Assembly (NCBI GenBank): GCA_022316685.1
Contig: JAKJHU010000083.1
Location: 806,001 to 870,000 of the forward strand
Reading direction: 5' to 3'
From: Progne subis subis
Taxonomy: Eukaryota; Chordata; Aves; Passeriformes; Hirundinidae
DNA length: 64,000 nt
Of the stretch, positions 60,898-64,000 are shown piece by piece. The first letter of the stretch is position 1. Each line of letters begins with the position of its first letter. The notes beneath the pieces are model-generated. The model was not told the origin of the DNA, did no database searches, and worked only from the letters and a program-made list of their open reading frames with translations. The position numbers and the translations under genes were made by a program.

Positions 60898-62274
60898 GTC
60901 TGTAGTGGGACGCACCCCTCAAGTGTGGGAAAGAGAAAAAGGAGAAAACTCTCCGAGCTGTGGGGGTGCAGAAAGATACGGGAATGAGGACGTGTAATCG
61001 TAAAACCGTGTTTCTGTGCTGTGTAGAGGTAGGCCTTAGCAAGCAGAAAAAATACGTCAAGCGAGAGAATAGAAACGTTTCATGATGAGGCTTTGTGCTT
61101 TGTTTATAGAAGAGTGCAAAAAATTCCCAAATGGTGGAAAATATGAAAAAAGCACTTATTGTTAGATGTAAGATATACGTGTAGTTTTAATGATTGGTTT
61201 ATGCAGATGTCTGTAAGCTTCGAACAATTTGCTGGTGGTTAGAAAACTTTTGAAAGGCCTTGAAGCAAAGAGATCTTTGGCTGCTGTTGGCAAGACGTGA
61301 GCTGTGGCCAGCTTTTGTTGTCTCACCCTGTAATGAGGCTGATGCTGCAGTAAAGCTTAAGGAACGTTTCCCAACAGTCCCATGCAGTTATTTGGAAGAA
61401 CTAGATCTGACACTCAGGGATGCAGGGTATCCTTTTGTGGGCTTAGGGGAGCTTAAGGCCTCCTTCCCTCTTTATTATCCCTATTCAGCTGTTACAAGGA
61501 GAAAATTGGGGTTTTTTATTTCCAATATTTGTCTGACAGTGAACTAGAAACACTGATCTTAAAATGCTCTCCTGTTGAACTGTTCCTTCCTGTCAGGGGA
61601 GGTTTAGGATGGATAATAGGAAAAGGTTCTTCCTCTAGAGGGCATTGAGCATCCCAAGGAATGGACACAGCTCCAAGGCTGCCAGAACTTCAGGAGTGTT
61701 TGGACAACACGCCCAGGGATGCACAGGGTGGGATTGTTGGGATGTCTGGCCAGAAGTTGGACCCAGTGATCCCTGTGGTCCCTTCCCACTCAGGATGTTC
61801 TCTGATTTTAAGTTCTATTGTAAAGCCAAGATGAAGCAGAGAAGAAGCTTTCTGTCAGGCTGAATTGGATTGGAACTGAGTATTTGTGCAGTAGCTTTTA
61901 TTCTAAAAGCATTCCTTCAAATCCAGAGTTACAAGTGGGTGCGAATTTTGCAGCTATATCTATTTAGTGAACTGCTTAAATGGAAATTTGGAGTTGGTGG
62001 AGTATACAGGCTATTTTTAAGTTTTATTCCATTCAGATGGTTCCACACAAACAGTTGCTGAAGTGCCTGTGTTTTAGTGAGCTCTGCTGCCAGGGGAAGT
62101 GCTTGTGTGAAAAATGGGAATGTGGGATAATTCAGTGCTGCTTACTAGTGCTTAACTGCTGTTTGACTGTATTGCACGTGTTTGAAATCTGATACTGGGT
62201 TAAAGCTTTCTGAATTTAAAACTGGAGGTTTTACTTGGATGGTAAGAGATGCTCTCCATCTGCCAACTCTGCAG
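60898..62274 (+). other. IARS1: IARS1 intron, 1377 bp
   Basis: GTCTGT donor; acceptor CAACTCTGCAG. A CR1 fragment occupies about 61594-61809. The remainder shows no recognisable feature. Confidence 0.9.
61594..61809 (+). mobile_element. CR1 LINE 3' fragment, sense orientation
   Basis: Starts GGGGAGGTTTAGGATGGATA with ATAGGAAAAGGTTCTTCCTC, passes through GGAGTGTTTGGACAACACGC and GAAGTTGGACCCAGTGATCC, and ends CCCTTCCCACTCAGGATGTT and CTCTGATTTT. This is the 3' end of a second CR1 subfamily type (terminal CCTTCCAACTCAGGAT-like), different from the copy at 37050. It is 5'-truncated and moderately diverged. Confidence 0.9.
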
Positions 62275-62378
62275 GTAGCATTGTTGTGGAAGGACACGAA
62301 CTCCACGGGGAAGATCTCCGTCTCATGTATCAGATGACAGAGGGATCTGCCCAGTTCGAGGCACACTCCGATGCTCAG
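62275..62378 (+). CDS. IARS1: IARS1 exon (window exon 22)
   Basis: 104 bp: two bases completing Gly plus 34 codons. It reads SIVVEGHELHGEDLRLMYQM and then TEGSAQFEAHSDAQ. It is recognisably the IVVEGHEL-H-ED-RLMY segment of the C-terminal part. Compared with the human sequence as I remember it, the loop between LMY and AQFEAHSDAQ is about three residues shorter. The donor is CAG|GTATTT, phase 0. Confidence 0.95.
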
Positions 62379-62659
62379 GTATTTTGTTGGTTATTTCCTG
62401 TCTTTCTTTTTTGATTAAGGGAAGAGTTCCTCAGGAAGCAACAGGAAAATGATGAGGTGAAAGCTGGCTTGGGTTTGTTAGTTCAGGTAGTTCAGCACGT
62501 TCCAGGAGTGTGTGAATCCTGGAGCTGTTCAATACTCTCTCCACCATTGTATTTGGTATGTGAGGAGCTCTCTAAAAGCATCCTGAGCTCCTGAGAGTGT
62601 TACTTCCACCTTGTTTCCGGTTTGTCACCTGTTCATCAGTGTTCTGTGCATTTGCTCAG
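62379..62659 (+). other. IARS1: IARS1 intron, 281 bp
   Basis: GTATTT donor; acceptor TTTGCTCAG. Nothing else was seen. Confidence 0.93.
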
Positions 62660-62755
62660 GTTTTGGTGCTTCTGGATGTGACCCCAGACCAGTCCATGGT
62701 GGATGAAGGAGTTGCCCGGGAAGTGATCAATCGCATCCAGAAGCTTCGCAAGAAG
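62660..62755 (+). CDS. IARS1: IARS1 exon (window exon 23)
   Basis: 96 bp, 32 codons, phase 0 to 0. It reads VLVLLDVTPDQSMVDEGVAR and then EVINRIQKLRKK. The EG-AREVINRIQKLRKK helix is the conserved region shared by IleRS and related class Ia enzymes near the end of the anticodon-binding part. The donor is AAG|GTAAGC. Confidence 0.97.
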
Positions 62756-62990
62756 GTAAGCAATCGGTGGGGTGGGACAAGACATTCTCATTTCCTTTTC
62801 AGCAGTCTGGGCAATATGCAGCAGAAGCTGCATTTTTTAATTAAATCTGAAGCCCTGTATCATTTACTCCTCATCATGGTTTTCTGATTGGATTCCCTTG
62901 GAAGAAACTCTAAAGGATGTGTAGAGAAAATTTTCGTGGGGCACATTACTTTGGAAAGGATACCTGTGCAGTTAAGGCTGCCTAAATTAT

Positions 62991-63026
62991 AGATTCATAG
63001 AAAAATCTGGGTTGGAAAGGACCTTT
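62991..63026 (-). mobile_element. CR1 3'-end scrap, antisense orientation
   Basis: AGATTCATAGAAAAATCTGG continuing GTTGGAAAGGACCT is the reverse complement of the CR1 terminus (AGGTCC.TTCCAACCCAGA...TCTATGA). Fewer than 40 bp are recognisable, so the call rests on one short but characteristic motif. Confidence 0.65.
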
Positions 63027-63067
63027 CTTCAGCATACGACTGAAAAACTACAAGTTTTTATCAAAAT

Positions 63068-63230
63068 AGATATTTTTTTCACATTTTATATATATTTTTT
63101 TAAAAATCTATGTAGATTTTTAATATATACATATATATATAATATGTATACATACACACATGTTGTGTTTTTTAAAATATATGTAGCCACACCTATGCAG
63201 ATTTATATATTTTAATGTTTTTTACATGTA
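63068..63230 (+). repeat. AT-rich simple-sequence region with TATA and ACAC steps
   Basis: TATATATTTTTTTAAAAATC, then AATATATACATATATATATA and TACATACACACATG: a degenerate (TA)n/(CA)n microsatellite. It directly follows the CR1 scrap. Confidence 0.85.
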
Positions 63231-63575
63231 TAAAACTTAAGAGGATTTATTTGTGTATAAAATATAACTAGGAAGGAATGTGGCCATGAAAACTCTCCCA
63301 TGTGTTACTGGATGATTTATTTAAATTTAGTTCTGTAGTGACATAAAGCCATCATTTGTTTTCACTATAATGAATATCAATATACTTAATCCTGCCTATA
63401 CTCCCATGTTTTAAGGTTCTCAGTGTTTTTGCAGAAGGGTTGTTTTTTTTCTAAGTCTTTTATGGAAGCTTTTAATAACTACTTGAAAAAACACCTTTTT
63501 TTCTTATCTTGTCAAGTATTCCTCCCTTGGTTTGTGGTTTTGCTGTCAGTAATGGAGGGTGTGTGTGTCCTGCAG

Positions 63576-63752
63576 AGGAACCTGGTCCCCACGGATGAGA
63601 TCACGGTGTACTACAGAGCCCTGCCAGAAGGGGAATACCTGGACACCGTCATCCAGCAACACGCCGAGTTCATTTTTGCCACAATAAAGGCAGACCTGAA
63701 GCCTTATCCCGTGCCTACCTCAAAGGAAGTTCTCATCCAGGAAACAACCCAA
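63576..63752 (+). CDS. IARS1: IARS1 exon (window exon 24): start of the C-terminal region
   Basis: 177 bp, 59 codons, phase 0 to 0. It reads RNLVPTDEITVYYRALPEGE and continues YLDTVIQQHAEFIFATIKAD, then LKPYPVPTSKEVLIQETTQ. It leads towards the eukaryote-specific C-terminal extension (UNE-I) that, in family knowledge, links the enzyme to the multi-synthetase complex. That extension is encoded beyond the window. The first codon (AGG, Arg) replaces the Cys I remember in human. The donor is CAA|GTAAGA. Confidence 0.96.
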
Positions 63753-64000
63753 GTAAGAAAGAAAAGCTCTGCTTGCGTAGTTCGTCTTATTTGCTTGTAA
63801 CCCAGCGAGCTGCTCCAGTTAAAAGAATAATGGTGTCAATATTTATTTGTGGGATAGAGAAGATATTGTTTTCTATTTATAGCTTTCTGTATTAGTCTTC
63901 TTTGGTTTATAAAGAAAGGAGTTGTGTTCTGGATGCGTGGTGTTTTTGAAAATCAAGCTGCTTGGATACCAGAGTAAATAACTGAGGCTGTTTGTTTGTC
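63753..64000 (+). other. IARS1: IARS1 intron (5' part)
   Basis: GTAAGA donor; the intron runs off the window. Nothing recognisable was seen in the 248 bp available. Confidence 0.9.

Larger units (their letters stand above)
62756..63575 (+). other. IARS1: IARS1 intron, 820 bp
   Basis: GTAAGC donor; acceptor GTGTGTCCTGCAG. Contains a reversed CR1 3'-end scrap (62991-63026) followed by an AT-rich simple-sequence stretch (about 63068-63230). Confidence 0.9.
1..64000 (+). other. IARS1: IARS1 gene, internal part (24 coding exons)
   Basis: Cytoplasmic isoleucyl-tRNA synthetase, a class Ia enzyme that charges tRNA-Ile with isoleucine using ATP and clears mischarged valine in its CP1 editing domain. 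In animals it is a component of the cytosolic multi-tRNA-synthetase complex (family knowledge). Twenty-four exons join with matching phases into 897 codons without a stop. Landmarks seen are the editing motifs (3640-3672 and 10368-10406 continuing at 14783), DCWFESG in the exon at 38493, KMSKR at 42646-42660 and NWYVRMNRRR in the exon at 53012. From remembered human numbering the window covers about residues 160-1055 of about 1,262. The start codon, HIGH motif, promoter, last ~200 residues and polyadenylation site lie outside. No pseudogene signs: splice sites, frame and motifs are intact. Confidence 0.97.

Noticed and set aside
60452..61060. 202-residue open frame on the minus strand
   Set aside because: It is antisense to the CpG-dense IARS1 exon at 60723-60897; stop codons are depleted there by GC content. 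The + strand reading matches a known protein.

Overview
This window is a stretch of vertebrate nuclear DNA, most likely from a bird. It lies entirely inside one large intron-rich gene on the + strand: IARS1, the cytoplasmic isoleucyl-tRNA synthetase. Two things support this. Twenty-four exons with consistent reading phase spell a near-continuous animal cytosolic isoleucyl-tRNA synthetase. The recognisable interspersed repeats are CR1 (chicken repeat 1) LINE pieces with the sauropsid CR1 3' end (GATTCTGTGA-like terminal repeats), and no mammalian SINEs are seen. Species cannot be settled by eye.

Layout: the window opens in an intron. Exons follow at 934-1051, 3571-3718, 4887-4974, 8735-8795, 10311-10406, 14783-14905, 16388-16479, 20809-20907, 31196-31322, 36746-36819, 38493-38687, 41881-41967, 42636-42719, 46250-46397, 49178-49298, 53012-53103, 53442-53519, 53911-54032, 56615-56717, 56838-56921, 60723-60897, 62275-62378, 62660-62755 and 63576-63752. 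Together they give 2,692 coding bases: the last base of one codon plus 897 codons, with no stop and no frame break. Against the human protein as I remember it (about 1,262 residues) this covers about residue 160 to 1055. The promoter, the HIGH-motif exon, the C-terminal appended domains and the 3' UTR all lie outside.

By function: exons 1-8 of the window (934-20907) encode mainly the CP1 editing domain, with its threonine-rich motif and the GTG..H.AP..G..D motif. Exons 9-14 (31196-46397) return to the Rossmann catalytic core and carry the WFESG and KMSKR signatures. Exons 14-19 (46250-56717) encode the helical anticodon-binding domain. Exons 20-24 (56838-63752) encode the start of the eukaryote-specific C-terminal region.

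The remaining 96% is intronic. Notable items are two consecutive GC-AG introns (donors at 3719 and 4975), a CR1 copy at about 37050-38408 whose interior has expanded into a 21-copy 43/44-bp minisatellite, smaller CR1 remnants near 45066, 61594 and 62991, a 51-base T run, CpG-dense exons at 38493 and 60723, and a CpG-rich intronic patch with an RFX-like X-box near 25956. Two AT-rich, TAAT-rich blocks look like candidate conserved noncoding elements. I found no second gene and nothing that amounts to a new protein system.
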